Shown: positions 25,955 to 34,778 of the stretch, piece by piece
Layout of the letters: every line of letters starts with the position of its first letter
How positions within the stretch are numbered: position 1 is the first letter of the stretch
Assembly (NCBI GenBank): GCA_902780025.1
Contig: CACZDV010000020.1
Span: 1-53,129, forward strand
Length of the DNA stretch: 53,129 bases
Direction of reading: 5' to 3'
Source: an uncultured Prevotellaceae bacterium
GTDB taxonomy: Bacteria > Bacteroidota > Bacteroidia > Bacteroidales > Bacteroidaceae
Translations under genes and position numbers: made by a program
Notes under the pieces: generated by a model
Seen by the model: the letters and a program-made list of their open reading frames with translations, nothing else
Databases searched by the model: none
What the model was told of the DNA's origin: nothing

Positions 25955-26719
25955 ATGGGAAAAATCATTGCATTAGCCAACCAGAAGGGCGGTGTGGGAA
26001 AGACGACAACGACGATCAACTTGGCAGCCTCGCTGGCCACGTTGGAGAAGACGGTGTTGGTGGTCGATGCCGACCCTCAGGCCAACGCTTCGAGCGGCCT
26101 GGGTGTTGACATCAAACAGATAGACTGCTCGCTCTACGAGTGCATCATCGACAAGGCCGATGTGCGCGATGCTGTCTATACGACTGATATCGAGGGACTT
26201 GACATCATCCCCAGCCATATCGACCTGGTTGGTGCCGAGATTGAGATGCTGAACCTGAACGACCGCGAGAAGGTCATCAAGCAGATGCTGGCCCCGTTAC
26301 AGGGTGAGTACGACTACATACTGATTGACTGTTCGCCGTCGTTGGGCCTGATTACGGTGAATGCCCTGACGGCAGCCGACTCGGTCATCATCCCTGTCCA
26401 GTGCGAGTACTTCGCCCTGGAGGGTATCTCGAAGTTGCTGAACACGATTAAGATTATCAAGTCGAAGTTGAACCCGCGGCTGGAGATTGAGGGTTTCCTA
26501 CTGACGATGTACGACTCTCGCCTGCGTCTGGCCAACCAGATTTACGACGAGGTGAAGCGTCACTTCCAGGAGCTGGTGTTCAAGACGGTCATCCAGCGTA
26601 ACGTGAAGTTGTCGGAGAGTCCCAGTCACGGTCTGCCGGTCATCCTCTACGATGCTGACTCTACGGGTTCGAAGAACCATCTCGCGTTGGCGAAGGAAAT
26701 TATTAATAAGAACAAGTAA
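25955..26719 (+). CDS. parA: ParA/Soj chromosome-partitioning ATPase
   Basis: A 254-residue protein. The start is the ATG at 25955, behind an AAAAGG ribosome-binding site. The deviant Walker A motif KGGVGKTTTT occurs at residues about 11-20, then VVDADPQANASSGLG (A') and YDYILIDCSPSLGLITVNAL (Walker B). ParA binds DNA non-specifically as an ATP dimer and, with ParB at parS, segregates the chromosome. The parB ATG overlaps the parA stop by one base (TAATG), so they are translationally coupled. No parS-like 16-bp palindrome was seen in the window. Confidence 0.95.
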   Translation: MGKIIALANQKGGVGKTTTTINLAASLATLEKTVLVVDADPQANASSGLGVDIKQIDCSLYECIIDKADVRDAVYTTDIEGLDIIPSHIDLVGAEIEMLNLNDREKVIKQMLAPLQGEYDYILIDCSPSLGLITVNALTAADSVIIPVQCEYFALEGISKLLNTIKIIKSKLNPRLEIEGFLLTMYDSRLRLANQIYDEVKRHFQELVFKTVIQRNVKLSESPSHGLPVILYDADSTGSKNHLALAKEIINKNK

Positions 26720-27642
26720 TGGCTGTAAGAAAGAAATTCGCAAGCAGTAGCGTCTTGGGACGCGGACTGGACGATATAGGAAACGGACGCGGACTGGACG
26801 CCCTGATTGACACGTCGGACGTCAGGACGCAAGGTTCGTCGAACCTTAGTGAGATACCCCTGTCGCAGATTGAGCCCAACCCCGACCAGCCTCGTCGCGA
26901 GTTCGACCAGGAGGCATTGGAGGAACTGGCAGGCAGCATCAAGACGTTGGGCATCATCGCTCCTATCACATTGAGACAGGTGGCTGAGAACCGCTACCAG
27001 ATTATTGCCGGTGAGCGCCGCTGGAGGGCTTCGCAGCTGGCTGGCCTGACGGCTATTCCGGCCTACATCCGTACCGTCGAGGACGAGAACGTGATGGAAA
27101 TGGCACTGGTAGAGAATATCCAGCGCGAGGACCTGAACGCCATTGAGATAGCCCTGGCCTATCAGCATCTGGCTGAGACCACCGGTATGACGCAGGCCAG
27201 GATTTCGGAGCGCGTCGGCAAGAGTCGCGCCGCCGTCACCAACTACATGCGACTGCTGAAGTTGCCGGCACAGGTGCAGATGGCGCTGAAGGACAAGGAG
27301 ATAGACATGGGTCATGCCCGTGCGCTGCTGGCCCTCGACAGTCCCAGCCAGCAGATCAAGCTGTTCAAGGAAGTTCAGAAGCAAGGCTTTTCTGTCCGGA
27401 AGGTCGAGGAGATGGTGCAGCTGATGAAGAACGGCGACGATATTCAGGGTGCCAAGAAGGTGATCTCAGTTAAGTCGCAGTTGCCTGAGGAGTATGACGC
27501 CTTGCGCCGCCGGCTGGCAGACTTCTTCCAGACCAAGGTGCAGATGACCTGTTCGCCGAAGGGCAAGGGCAAGATCAGCATCGCCTTCTCAAATGAGGAA
27601 GAACTGGAGCGCATCATGGGCGTGTTGGATAGGAAGAAGTGA
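26719..27642 (+). CDS. parB: ParB/Spo0J chromosome-partitioning protein
   Basis: A 307-residue protein. It has the N-terminal ParB/Srx nuclease-like domain with IEPNPDQPRREFDQEALEEL and IIAGERRWRASQLAGL (CTP-binding GERRxRA box). It then has NIQREDLNAIEIALAYQHL and the helix-turn-helix QARISERVGKSRAAVTNYM that reads parS. The C-terminal dimer domain is present, so the gene looks complete. It is coupled to parA and followed within 20 bp by the DUF5683 gene. Confidence 0.95.
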   Translation: MAVRKKFASSSVLGRGLDDIGNGRGLDALIDTSDVRTQGSSNLSEIPLSQIEPNPDQPRREFDQEALEELAGSIKTLGIIAPITLRQVAENRYQIIAGERRWRASQLAGLTAIPAYIRTVEDENVMEMALVENIQREDLNAIEIALAYQHLAETTGMTQARISERVGKSRAAVTNYMRLLKLPAQVQMALKDKEIDMGHARALLALDSPSQQIKLFKEVQKQGFSVRKVEEMVQLMKNGDDIQGAKKVISVKSQLPEEYDALRRRLADFFQTKVQMTCSPKGKGKISIAFSNEEELERIMGVLDRKK

Positions 27643-27658
27643 GAATATTGAATTGTGA

Positions 27659-28399
27659 ATGGAAATGAGGACGACGGTTATTGCTTTGCTGCTGCTGATT
27701 GGCTGTTTGGGCGGATATGCCCAGACGGAGGTCGACAGCGACTCGCTCTTCACCATCACCAGCGACTCGGCCCTGTTGCAGGACATGGCTCCGCTCGACA
27801 CGCTGGCCCGTGAAGACCTCCGCCGTCTCGATACCCCAGCCGTGCTTGACAGCCTACAGGAGACTGAAAAGCCGAAGAAGCGCGACTGGTCAACATGGAC
27901 GCCCAACCCCCAGCGGGCTTTGTGGCTGGCACTGGTCATCCCGGGCGGTGGACAGATCTACAACCGTAAGTACTGGAAACTGCCTCTCGTCTATGGTGGA
28001 TTCTTGGGCTGTGCCTACGCGTTGACGTGGAACGACATGATGTATAAGGACTACTCACAGGCCTATATCGACATCACGGACGGCGACCCCACGACGGCCA
28101 GCTATAACAAATTCATGCATCTGGGACGCCAGATTAATGACAAGAACATCGACCGCTACAAGGATATCTTCCGAAAGCGCAAGGACAAGTACCGCCGCTG
28201 GCGCGACCTGAGTTTCTTTGTCATGATAGGTGTCTATGCCATCTCGGTCATCGATGCCTACGTCGATGCCGAACTGTCGGTGTTCGACATCTCTCGCGAC
28301 CTGAGCCTGAAGGTGCAGCCCACCGTCATCGGCACGTCGCTGTCAAACAACCCCATCTACGCCTCGTCGTTAGGCGTCAACTGTCAATTGAACTTTTAA
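27659..28399 (+). CDS. DUF5683-type membrane-associated protein
   Basis: A 246-residue protein of unknown function with a signal sequence (VIALLLLIGCLGGYAQ), an acidic/Ser-rich region, then NPQRALWLALVIPGGGQIYN, which is the hallmark of DUF5683. Two hydrophobic segments follow (LPLVYGGFLGCAYAL and LSFFVMIGVYAISVIDAYVD), with a charged KRKDKYRRWRD loop between. It sits between parB and an mltD-like gene, a gene order recurrent in Bacteroidota, so an envelope or cell-cycle role is plausible but unproven. The start is the ATG at 27659; a second ATG at 27665 is possible. Confidence 0.75.
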   Translation: MEMRTTVIALLLLIGCLGGYAQTEVDSDSLFTITSDSALLQDMAPLDTLAREDLRRLDTPAVLDSLQETEKPKKRDWSTWTPNPQRALWLALVIPGGGQIYNRKYWKLPLVYGGFLGCAYALTWNDMMYKDYSQAYIDITDGDPTTASYNKFMHLGRQINDKNIDRYKDIFRKRKDKYRRWRDLSFFVMIGVYAISVIDAYVDAELSVFDISRDLSLKVQPTVIGTSLSNNPIYASSLGVNCQLNF

Positions 28400-28405
28400 G
28401 GAATT

Positions 28406-29809
28406 ATGAAGAAATACTGGATACTGTTAGTGACGATGATGTTTGTCTGGCCGATGATGGTGCAGGCACAGGTAGTGTTGGATGACGATGACGAGGAGGA
28501 CGAGGAAGAGATTGTGGAGGGAGTAGATGAAGATGACGACGAGGATGAGGACGAGGAGATGACCGAGGACGAGCTGATGGTCGTCGACGAGGAAGGCAAC
28601 GAGGAGGTGATAGACTTCCCCGAGGCAATGACCTACGACCTGGACTCGCTGATGAACCTCTATATGTCGAAGACCTACCTGAGTCAGGACGACGACTGCC
28701 GCACGGCTGCCGAGAACCCCACGTTCGACCGTGAGACGTACATTGACCGGCTGAGGCGTATGCCGACGGTCATGGAGATGTCGTATAACGACGTGGTGCA
28801 GCAGTTCATCGAGCGCTACAGCGGTCGCCTGCGCTATTCCGTCAGCTATATGCTGGGCGCCTGCAACTTCTATATGCCCATCTTCGAGGAAGCCCTTGAA
28901 GCCTACGGCCTGCCCCTGGAGCTGAAGTATCTGCCCGTCATTGAGTCGGCCCTGAACCCCAAAGCCGTCTCACGGGTCGGCGCCACCGGACTGTGGCAGT
29001 TCATGCTGGCAACGGGTAAGCAGTACGGTCTGGAGGTGAACTCGTTGGTCGACGAGCGCCGCGACCCCATCAAGGCCAGCTATGCCGCTGCCCATTGTCT
29101 GAGCGACCTCTATAAAATCTTCGGCGACTGGAACCTGGTCATTGCCGCTTATAACTGCGGGCCGGGCAACATCAACAAAGCTATCCACCGTGCTGGCGGA
29201 GCAAAGGACTATTGGCAGATTTATCCTTACCTGCCGCGAGAGACGCGAGGCTACGTGCCCGCCTTCATCGCCGCCAATTACATCATGACCTACTACTCGG
29301 CCCATAGCATCTGCCCGCTGCGGACCAAGCTCCCCCTGAAGACCGATACCGTCGTGGTGAACCGCAATGTCCATCTGGCACAGATAGCCGGCGTGTTGGG
29401 ACTCGACCTCGACATGCTGCGTACGCTTAATCCTGAGTACCGTCGCGACATCGTGCCTGGTGCCACCAAGCCGTCGGCCATCAAGCTGGCCTTGAACGAC
29501 GTTACCCGCTTCATCGACAACCAGGACTCAATCTACAATTATAATACCGCCGAGTTGCTGACCAAGCGCGACGAGGTGACCATCAACGACGATGTGCCCA
29601 CTTTCGTCTCGAAGAAGAAGGTGAGCAAGAAGCGTAAGACTACCCGCCGCAAGGCCACCACCAGGAAGACCACCAAGAAGTCCACCGCCAAAAAAGCGAC
29701 GGCCCGCAAGAAGACGACAGCCCGCAAGGCTCCTGCCAAGAAAAAGGCTCCTGCGAAGAAAAAGACTGCCGCCAAGAAAAAGACTGCCGCCAAGAAAAAG
29801 CGCAGATGA
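28406..29809 (+). CDS. mltD: MltD-like lytic transglycosylase with acidic N-terminus and histone-like basic tail
   Basis: A 467-residue protein with a signal peptide (ILLVTMMFVWPMMVQAQ). Residues about 23-75 are almost pure Asp/Glu. Residues about 120-310 are the SLT (MltD) domain: LPLELKYLPVIESALNPKAV with the catalytic Glu, GATGLWQFMLATGKQYGL, and NLVIAAYNCGPGNINKAI. Residues about 325-370 look like one LysM-type module (HLAQIAGVLGLDLDMLRTLN). The last 75 residues are Lys/Arg/Thr/Ala-rich like histone H1 and end in four 18-bp coding repeats. The enzyme would cleave peptidoglycan with 1,6-anhydro product formation in the periplasm. Opposite charges at the two ends are unusual for this family. 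It is in operon with DUF5683 and rel. Confidence 0.85.
   Translation: MKKYWILLVTMMFVWPMMVQAQVVLDDDDEEDEEEIVEGVDEDDDEDEDEEMTEDELMVVDEEGNEEVIDFPEAMTYDLDSLMNLYMSKTYLSQDDDCRTAAENPTFDRETYIDRLRRMPTVMEMSYNDVVQQFIERYSGRLRYSVSYMLGACNFYMPIFEEALEAYGLPLELKYLPVIESALNPKAVSRVGATGLWQFMLATGKQYGLEVNSLVDERRDPIKASYAAAHCLSDLYKIFGDWNLVIAAYNCGPGNINKAIHRAGGAKDYWQIYPYLPRETRGYVPAFIAANYIMTYYSAHSICPLRTKLPLKTDTVVVNRNVHLAQIAGVLGLDLDMLRTLNPEYRRDIVPGATKPSAIKLALNDVTRFIDNQDSIYNYNTAELLTKRDEVTINDDVPTFVSKKKVSKKRKTTRRKATTRKTTKKSTAKKATARKKTTARKAPAKKKAPAKKKTAAKKKTAAKKKRR
29729..29800 (+). repeat. Four 18-bp tandem repeats encoding the basic tail of MltD
   Basis: Units GCTCCTGCCAAGAAAAAG, GCTCCTGCGAAGAAAAAG and two identical ACTGCCGCCAAGAAAAAG encode APAKKK/TAAKKK. 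The unit length is a multiple of three, so copy number can change without frameshift. Confidence 0.9.
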
Positions 29810-29846
29810 AACTATATATAATAAGGTATAAGGGAAGGACAACACT

Positions 29847-32120
29847 ATGGATGAAGATGACAGAATACGTGAGCAGGCTGATGATGAGTTGATAAACGGT
29901 GCGTTCCAGACATTGTTGGACAGCTACCTGTCCTCGCGCCACCGTAAGAAAGTTGACCTCATCACCAAAGCCTTCAACTTCGCCCGTCAGGCCCACAAGG
30001 GTGTGCGCCGCCTGTCGGGTGAGCCCTATATCATGCACCCCATCGCCGTAGCACAGATAGCGTGTTCGGAGATTGGACTCGGCTCCACGAGTATCTGCTC
30101 AGCCCTGTTGCACGACGTGGTCGAGGATACCGACTACACGGTGGAGGATATTGAAAATATCTTCGGCCCGAAGATAGCCCAGATTGTCGACGGACTGACC
30201 AAGATCAGCGGCGGCATCTTCGGCGAACAGGCATCAGCCCAGGCTGAGAACTTCAAGAAGCTGCTGCTGACGATGAGCGATGATATCCGCGTGATCCTCA
30301 TCAAGATTGCCGACCGCCTGCACAATATGCGAACCCTTGAGTCGCAGCCTGCCAACAAGCAGTACAAGATAGCCGGCGAGACGCTATATATCTATGCCCC
30401 GCTGGCTCACCGCTTAGGACTCTATAAAATCAAGTCCGAACTCGAGAACCTCAGTTTCAAGTTCGAACATCCCGAGGAGTATGCCTTCATTCAGAAGAAG
30501 TTGGCCATGACACAAACCAAGCGCCATGAGCTCTTCGATGAGTTTATCGTGCCTATCGAGGTGGAACTGCTGAAGATGGGACTGACCTATCAGATCAAGG
30601 AGCGTGTCAAGACTCCGTACTCCATCTGGTCTAAGATGCAGAACAAGCACGTGACGTTTGAGGAAATCTACGATATTCTTGCCGTGCGCATCATCTTCAC
30701 ACCCCGTAATCGTGAGGAGGAGGTCAATGAGTGTTTCAACATCTACGTGGCCATCTCCAAGATTTACAAGAGCCATCCCGACCGTCTGCGCGACTGGCTG
30801 AACCACCCGAAGGCCAACGGCTATCAGGCCCTGCACGTCACGCTGATGTCGAAGCAGGGACGTTGGATAGAGGTGCAGATACGTTCTGACCGCATGGACG
30901 AGATAGCTGAACAGGGACTGGCCGCCCACTGGAAGTACAAGGAGGGCGACGACGATGAGGAGGAATACACCGAGGACGAGGCCGAACTGAACGAGTGGCT
31001 GCGTACCATCAAGGAGATTCTGGACGATCCCCAGCCTGATGCGATGGACTTCCTCGATGCGATTAAGCTGAACCTCTTCGCCTCCGAGATATTCGTCTTT
31101 ACTCCCAAAGGTGAAATCAAGACTATGCCTGCCGGCTGTACGGCCCTCGACTTTGCCTTCTCCATCCACACGTTCCTCGGCAGTCATTGTATAGGTGCCA
31201 AGGTGAATCATAAGCTGGTGCCCCTGAGCCATAAGCTGCAGAGTGGCGACCAGGTGGAGATACTCTCGTCGAAGTCGCAGCATGTGCAGCCTGACTGGAT
31301 CAACTTCGTGTCGACCGCCAAGGCCAAGGGTAAGATACTGTCCATCCTGCGCCGTGACAACCGTGAGGTGCAGAAACGGGGTGAGGAGATACTGACCCAG
31401 TGGCTGCAGAAGAACAACCATGAGTTCTCTATCGCCATCGCCGACCAACTGGCGGAGTACCACGAGATACGGCGTCGCGAGGACTTCTTCCAGGCTTTGG
31501 GCGAGAAGACCGTGCTCTTGGGCGAAAAGGACCTTGACGAACTCGCAGGCAAGAACAAGAAGAAACAGACGGCCAATGGCGGTTGGCGTAAGTACGTGCC
31601 CTTCGTCAAGACCAAGAAACAGGAAGAGGAGGACGAGGTGGAGCTGTTTGTCGTTCCTGAGAAGTTCAACCGCAAGAAGCCCATCTATATTACCGACGAG
31701 AACATCCGTCAGTATAAGTTCCCCACCTGTTGTCACCCCATCCCTGGTGACGACGCCCTGGGCTATATTGACAACAAGAACCAGATAGAGATTCATAAGC
31801 GTACCTGTCCTGTAGCGGCTAAGCTGAAGTCGGGTTTCGGCAACCGTATCCTCGATGCCAAGTGGGACATGCACAAGAAGCAGTTCTTCATCGCCACCAT
31901 CCGCATCGGAGGTATCGACCGCGTCGGACTGCTCAATGAGGTGACGCAGATTATCTCAGCGCAGATGAGCGTCAATATCCGCAACCTCAACATCACCTGC
32001 GAGGACGGCATGTTCGACGGCACCCTGGAGCTGCGTGTCCACGATCGCGAAGACGTACAGCTTATCATGGAGAACCTGAAGTCCATCAACGACCTCAAGG
32101 AAATCAGCGAAATCATGTAA
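29847..32120 (+). CDS. rel: Bifunctional (p)ppGpp synthetase/hydrolase (Rel/SpoT)
   Basis: A 757-residue protein, full length for the family. Domain order: HD hydrolase (EPYIMHPIAVAQI, ALLHDVVEDTDYT, KIADRLHNMRTL), synthetase (KTPYSIWSKMQNKHVTFEEI, YDILAVRIIF, GYQALHVTL), TGS (EIFVFTPKGEIKTMPAGCTA), zinc-finger/helical region (CCHPIPGDDALGYI) and ACT (IRIGGIDRVGLLNEVTQII). Both catalytic centres look intact, so it should make and degrade the alarmone that drives the stringent response. It ends the parA operon. Its last nine codons and stop are duplicated perfectly downstream (32090-32158). Confidence 0.95.
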   Translation: MDEDDRIREQADDELINGAFQTLLDSYLSSRHRKKVDLITKAFNFARQAHKGVRRLSGEPYIMHPIAVAQIACSEIGLGSTSICSALLHDVVEDTDYTVEDIENIFGPKIAQIVDGLTKISGGIFGEQASAQAENFKKLLLTMSDDIRVILIKIADRLHNMRTLESQPANKQYKIAGETLYIYAPLAHRLGLYKIKSELENLSFKFEHPEEYAFIQKKLAMTQTKRHELFDEFIVPIEVELLKMGLTYQIKERVKTPYSIWSKMQNKHVTFEEIYDILAVRIIFTPRNREEEVNECFNIYVAISKIYKSHPDRLRDWLNHPKANGYQALHVTLMSKQGRWIEVQIRSDRMDEIAEQGLAAHWKYKEGDDDEEEYTEDEAELNEWLRTIKEILDDPQPDAMDFLDAIKLNLFASEIFVFTPKGEIKTMPAGCTALDFAFSIHTFLGSHCIGAKVNHKLVPLSHKLQSGDQVEILSSKSQHVQPDWINFVSTAKAKGKILSILRRDNREVQKRGEEILTQWLQKNNHEFSIAIADQLAEYHEIRRREDFFQALGEKTVLLGEKDLDELAGKNKKKQTANGGWRKYVPFVKTKKQEEEDEVELFVVPEKFNRKKPIYITDENIRQYKFPTCCHPIPGDDALGYIDNKNQIEIHKRTCPVAAKLKSGFGNRILDAKWDMHKKQFFIATIRIGGIDRVGLLNEVTQIISAQMSVNIRNLNITCEDGMFDGTLELRVHDREDVQLIMENLKSINDLKEISEIM

Positions 32121-32158
32121 CCCGACGACCTCAAGGAAATCAGCGAAATCATGTAACC
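32090..32158 (+). repeat. Perfect 33-bp tandem duplication of the rel 3' end
   Basis: The 33 bp from C32090 to C32122 recur unchanged at 32126-32158, a period of 36 bp. Each copy encodes DLKEISEIM plus a TAA stop, and the second copy is in the same frame as the first. The duplication therefore gives rel a spare terminus and two in-frame stops. Confidence 0.97.
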
Positions 32159-32174
32159 ACCAACCCAACCTTCT

Positions 32175-33149
32175 ATGAACAAACTACTAACTACGCTCGT
32201 TGTCCTCTGTTGTCTATGCTGCGACCTCGTCGCAGCCAACTACGACAACCCTGACACCATCATCGTTGCTCGCGACGGTAGTGGTCAGTTCCGCACCATC
32301 GGCGAAGCTATCGAGGTATGTCGCGCCTTCATGGACTATCACAAGGTGATCTATATAAAGAAAGGTACGTATAAGGAGAAACTCATCATCCCACAATGGT
32401 TGCAGAACATCGAGCTCTGCGGCGAGGACCGCGACCAAACTGTCATCACCTACGATGATCATGCCAACATCGTATATGCCCCTACAGGTAAGGGAATGGG
32501 GACTTTCCGTACTTATACCTTGAAGATAGAGGCCAACGACATTACCCTGAAGAACCTGACCGTCGAGAATAACGCCGCCCGTCTGGGACAGGCCGTTGCC
32601 CTGCATACCGAGGGCGATCGTCTGGTGTTCCTTAACTGTCGCTTCCTGGGACATCAGGACACCGTCTATACTGGTATGCCCAATACCCGTCTCTACTTCA
32701 AGGACTGCTACATCGAGGGTACCACCGACTTCATCTTCGGCCCGTCGACTGCCTGGTTTGAAGGCTGCACCATCCATTGCAAAATCAATTCCTATATCAC
32801 CGCTGCCTCGACACCGCAGGACGTAGCTTACGGCTATGTCTTCAACAACTGCACCGTCACCGCCGCCCCTGAAGCTACCCAAGTATATCTTGGCCGTCCT
32901 TGGCGCGATTATGGCTATACGCTCTTTATGAATTGTGAACTGCCGAAGTCCATCCGTCCAGAGGGTTGGCACCACTGGCAGAAGGAGCGCGAACAGACTG
33001 CCCGCTACTTCGAGTTTGGAAATAAGGGGGAAGGAGCCGACACCAAACAGCGAGTCGCGTGGAGCCGCCAGCTTACGAAGAAAGAGGCGCAGCAGATTAC
33101 TCCTGAGGTTGTATTCAACATTCAGAATAGCTGGAAGCCCAATCTATAA
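32175..33149 (+). CDS. Pectin methylesterase (carbohydrate esterase family 8)
   Basis: A 324-residue protein with a signal peptide (LLTTLVVLCCLCCDLVAA). Family 8 motifs on the right-handed beta-helix are AVALHTEGDRLVFLNCRFLG, GHQDTVYT, GTTDFIFGPSTAWFEG with the catalytic Asp, and YLGRPWRDYG. It removes methyl esters from homogalacturonan and so prepares pectin for lyases or hydrolases, none of which is in the window. It is 54 nt after rel and on the same strand, with no clear promoter of its own. The 3' end overlaps the convergent alpha/beta-hydrolase gene by 6 bp. Confidence 0.9.
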   Translation: MNKLLTTLVVLCCLCCDLVAANYDNPDTIIVARDGSGQFRTIGEAIEVCRAFMDYHKVIYIKKGTYKEKLIIPQWLQNIELCGEDRDQTVITYDDHANIVYAPTGKGMGTFRTYTLKIEANDITLKNLTVENNAARLGQAVALHTEGDRLVFLNCRFLGHQDTVYTGMPNTRLYFKDCYIEGTTDFIFGPSTAWFEGCTIHCKINSYITAASTPQDVAYGYVFNNCTVTAAPEATQVYLGRPWRDYGYTLFMNCELPKSIRPEGWHHWQKEREQTARYFEFGNKGEGADTKQRVAWSRQLTKKEAQQITPEVVFNIQNSWKPNL

Positions 33150-34331
33150 GTTCTTCTTGAAGAACTCCAATACCCGTTGTTGTGCTTTCAGCGGACAACT
33201 GTGGGGAATGTCCCAGAGCTCTGTCTCTAAGTTCTCGTCGGCTCCCTGTGATTTCCATACGTCACGCATGATGGAAAAGGCTTTCTCGGCAGCAGGGACA
33301 GGAAACAGCTTGTCCTGGGAACCGTTGATGAAGAGCATGGGCTTGGGACAGGCCATCGAGGCGACATGCGGATAGTCCATCCAGCGGCGCAATCCTGGGA
33401 AACAGTTGGCAAAGCCGCCATTCTCTGTACGGTTGTACTTAAACGACATTTGCTCGTCGGTAGTTGTCATCCAGCAGATGGCGGCTCCAGCCTTGATACG
33501 GTCTGAGAGGGCCGACAGCATCCAGGCACGGTAGGCTCCCATCGAACAGCCCATACAGCCGATGCGCTGTGGATCAACCTCGGGCATCTGTGCTAAGAAC
33601 TCCGTGCCGCTGAGGTCGTCGTAGGTCATGTAGGCCGAGAGGTCGATGCCGTACATCATCATATTGCCGGCAATCATGTCGTAGCGGTCGCGTCGCGGTC
33701 CTTCCTCCTGACCGCGTTCACCCCACATCGGGGCATCAGCGGAAAAGACCACATAGCCGTGACGGGCCAGATAATCTCCTACGAACTGCCCTTCGTAGAG
33801 GGAGGCAGCCCACTCGTCGGCATCCTTGATGACCGTAGAGTCCTCGCAGGCCAACGGCCGTATCATCTTCTCCTTACCGATAAAGAGATGGGCACCGTGG
33901 TCGTGCAGGGCATTGACAGCGGGGAAAGGTCCCTTCCCGTCAGGAATAAGCACGTAGGCGGGAACGGTGTAGTAGCGACTCAGCTGTATCTCAATCTTTC
34001 TGGCCTTGTAGCCCTCGCGCTGCTCCTCGTACAGGACGGTGAAGCCCGCCTGAGAAGCGCCGGGAACAGGAGGTGGCGGTGTCAGCATACAGTCAAAAAC
34101 CTTCTGACGTGCTGCACGTCTCCACTCATTGAAGTCGTTAATGGGACTGTTGCCCCACGCCATAGGGTAGGTGAGGTCTTTCAGTAGCGAGTCGGCATAG
34201 ACGGGCAGGTTACGCCGAAATTCGAACTTGCTGCGCTTTTGCGCCGCTATGCGGCTAACGAAAAGAGAACAGTGAAGAGTGAATAATGCCGCGATTATTA
34301 TCCACCTGATGTTTATAATCCGGTTCGTCAT
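33144..34331 (-). CDS. Secreted dienelactone-hydrolase-like alpha/beta hydrolase (putative esterase)
   Basis: A 395-residue protein from the ATG at 34331; an upstream GTG at 34346 lies in the heptamer repeat. It has a signal peptide (WIIIAALFTLHCSLFVSRIA). Motifs are VPAYVLIPDGKGPFPAV, HDHGAH, the elbow GCMGCSMGAYRAWM with nucleophile Ser, then FINGSQDKLFP and a late His (IPHSCP). This is the abhydrolase/dienelactone-hydrolase type often annotated as acetyl xylan esterase. The substrate is unknown; the neighbouring pectinesterase suggests plant cell wall. Two inverted heptamer units lie in the signal-peptide coding region and eight more lie directly upstream. A VPGASQAG segment near residue 95 may be a decayed hairpin insert. 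Confidence 0.75.
   Translation of the reverse strand: MTNRIINIRWIIIAALFTLHCSLFVSRIAAQKRSKFEFRRNLPVYADSLLKDLTYPMAWGNSPINDFNEWRRAARQKVFDCMLTPPPPVPGASQAGFTVLYEEQREGYKARKIEIQLSRYYTVPAYVLIPDGKGPFPAVNALHDHGAHLFIGKEKMIRPLACEDSTVIKDADEWAASLYEGQFVGDYLARHGYVVFSADAPMWGERGQEEGPRRDRYDMIAGNMMMYGIDLSAYMTYDDLSGTEFLAQMPEVDPQRIGCMGCSMGAYRAWMLSALSDRIKAGAAICWMTTTDEQMSFKYNRTENGGFANCFPGLRRWMDYPHVASMACPKPMLFINGSQDKLFPVPAAEKAFSIMRDVWKSQGADENLETELWDIPHSCPLKAQQRVLEFFKKNL
34045..34064 (-). repeat. Possible decayed member of the GCATCTCC hairpin family
   Basis: On the minus strand: CCCGGC, then GCTTCTCA, then GGCGGG, preceded by CTGTTC and encoding VPGASQAG. The loop and leader resemble H3, but the stem has one mismatch and the loop one change. 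Weak. Confidence 0.35.
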
Positions 34332-34334
34332 CTC

Positions 34335-34390
34335 TTCACTCTTCACCCTTCACTCTTCACTCTTCACTCTTCACTTTTCACTTTTCACTA
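34335..34390. repeat. Eight heptamer units (TTCACTC and variants) upstream of the hydrolase
   Basis: Units are TTCACTC (34335), TTCACCC, three TTCACTC, two TTCACTT and TTCACTA. It covers most of the 81-bp gap between MerR and the hydrolase gene and therefore its ribosome-binding region. On the minus strand it reads as GAGTGAA-type units, like the GATTGAA units at 46288. Confidence 0.9.
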
Positions 34391-34412
34391 GGCACGAAGT
34401 GCCGTAGTGCCG

Positions 34413-34763
34413 CTACTGTAAAAAGTCCATCTGCCGTCGGAGTGCCTGCAGCTCGTCACGTACACTGATGAGGCGGCCCAACACATCGGATGTCTTATCG
34501 GCACCCTGACGGTTGTTGTTGATGATCTTCTTGGCGGCAGCCAGCTTGAAGCCGCGTACTTTAACCAGGTTGTGAATGAGCTTGATTTGTTCGATGTCCT
34601 TGTCCTGATACTGGCGCACCTTTGCCGGTCCCGAGGTCTTAGGCTTCAGGAAGGGAAACTCCGTCTCCCAGTAGCGCAGGGTACTCTCGTTGAGGCCGAA
34701 CATCTCAGCCACCTCCTTAATGCTGTAGTACAGCTTCTTCGGTTGATATGCGTTTAGTGCCAT
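34413..34763 (-). CDS. MerR-family transcriptional regulator
   Basis: A 116-residue protein from the ATG at 34763; a GTG two codons upstream is also possible. The winged helix-turn-helix is clear: LYYSIKEVAEMFGLNESTLR, YWETEFPFLKP, and VRQYQDKDIEQIKLIHNLV. A short C-terminal coiled-coil follows (VLGRLISVRDELQALRRQ), with no cysteine cluster or drug-binding domain. Short MerR proteins like this are common in Bacteroidota and their ligands are unknown. It starts 16 nt after the small peptide gene and probably shares the C10 peptidase transcript. Confidence 0.85.
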   Translation of the reverse strand: MALNAYQPKKLYYSIKEVAEMFGLNESTLRYWETEFPFLKPKTSGPAKVRQYQDKDIEQIKLIHNLVKVRGFKLAAAKKIINNNRQGADKTSDVLGRLISVRDELQALRRQMDFLQ

Positions 34764-34778
34764 AGTCACGTGGATATC

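Noticed and set aside
25917-27642. A parS site near parAB
   Set aside because: No 16-bp TGTTnCACGTGnAACA-type palindrome was seen here or elsewhere in the window by eye.
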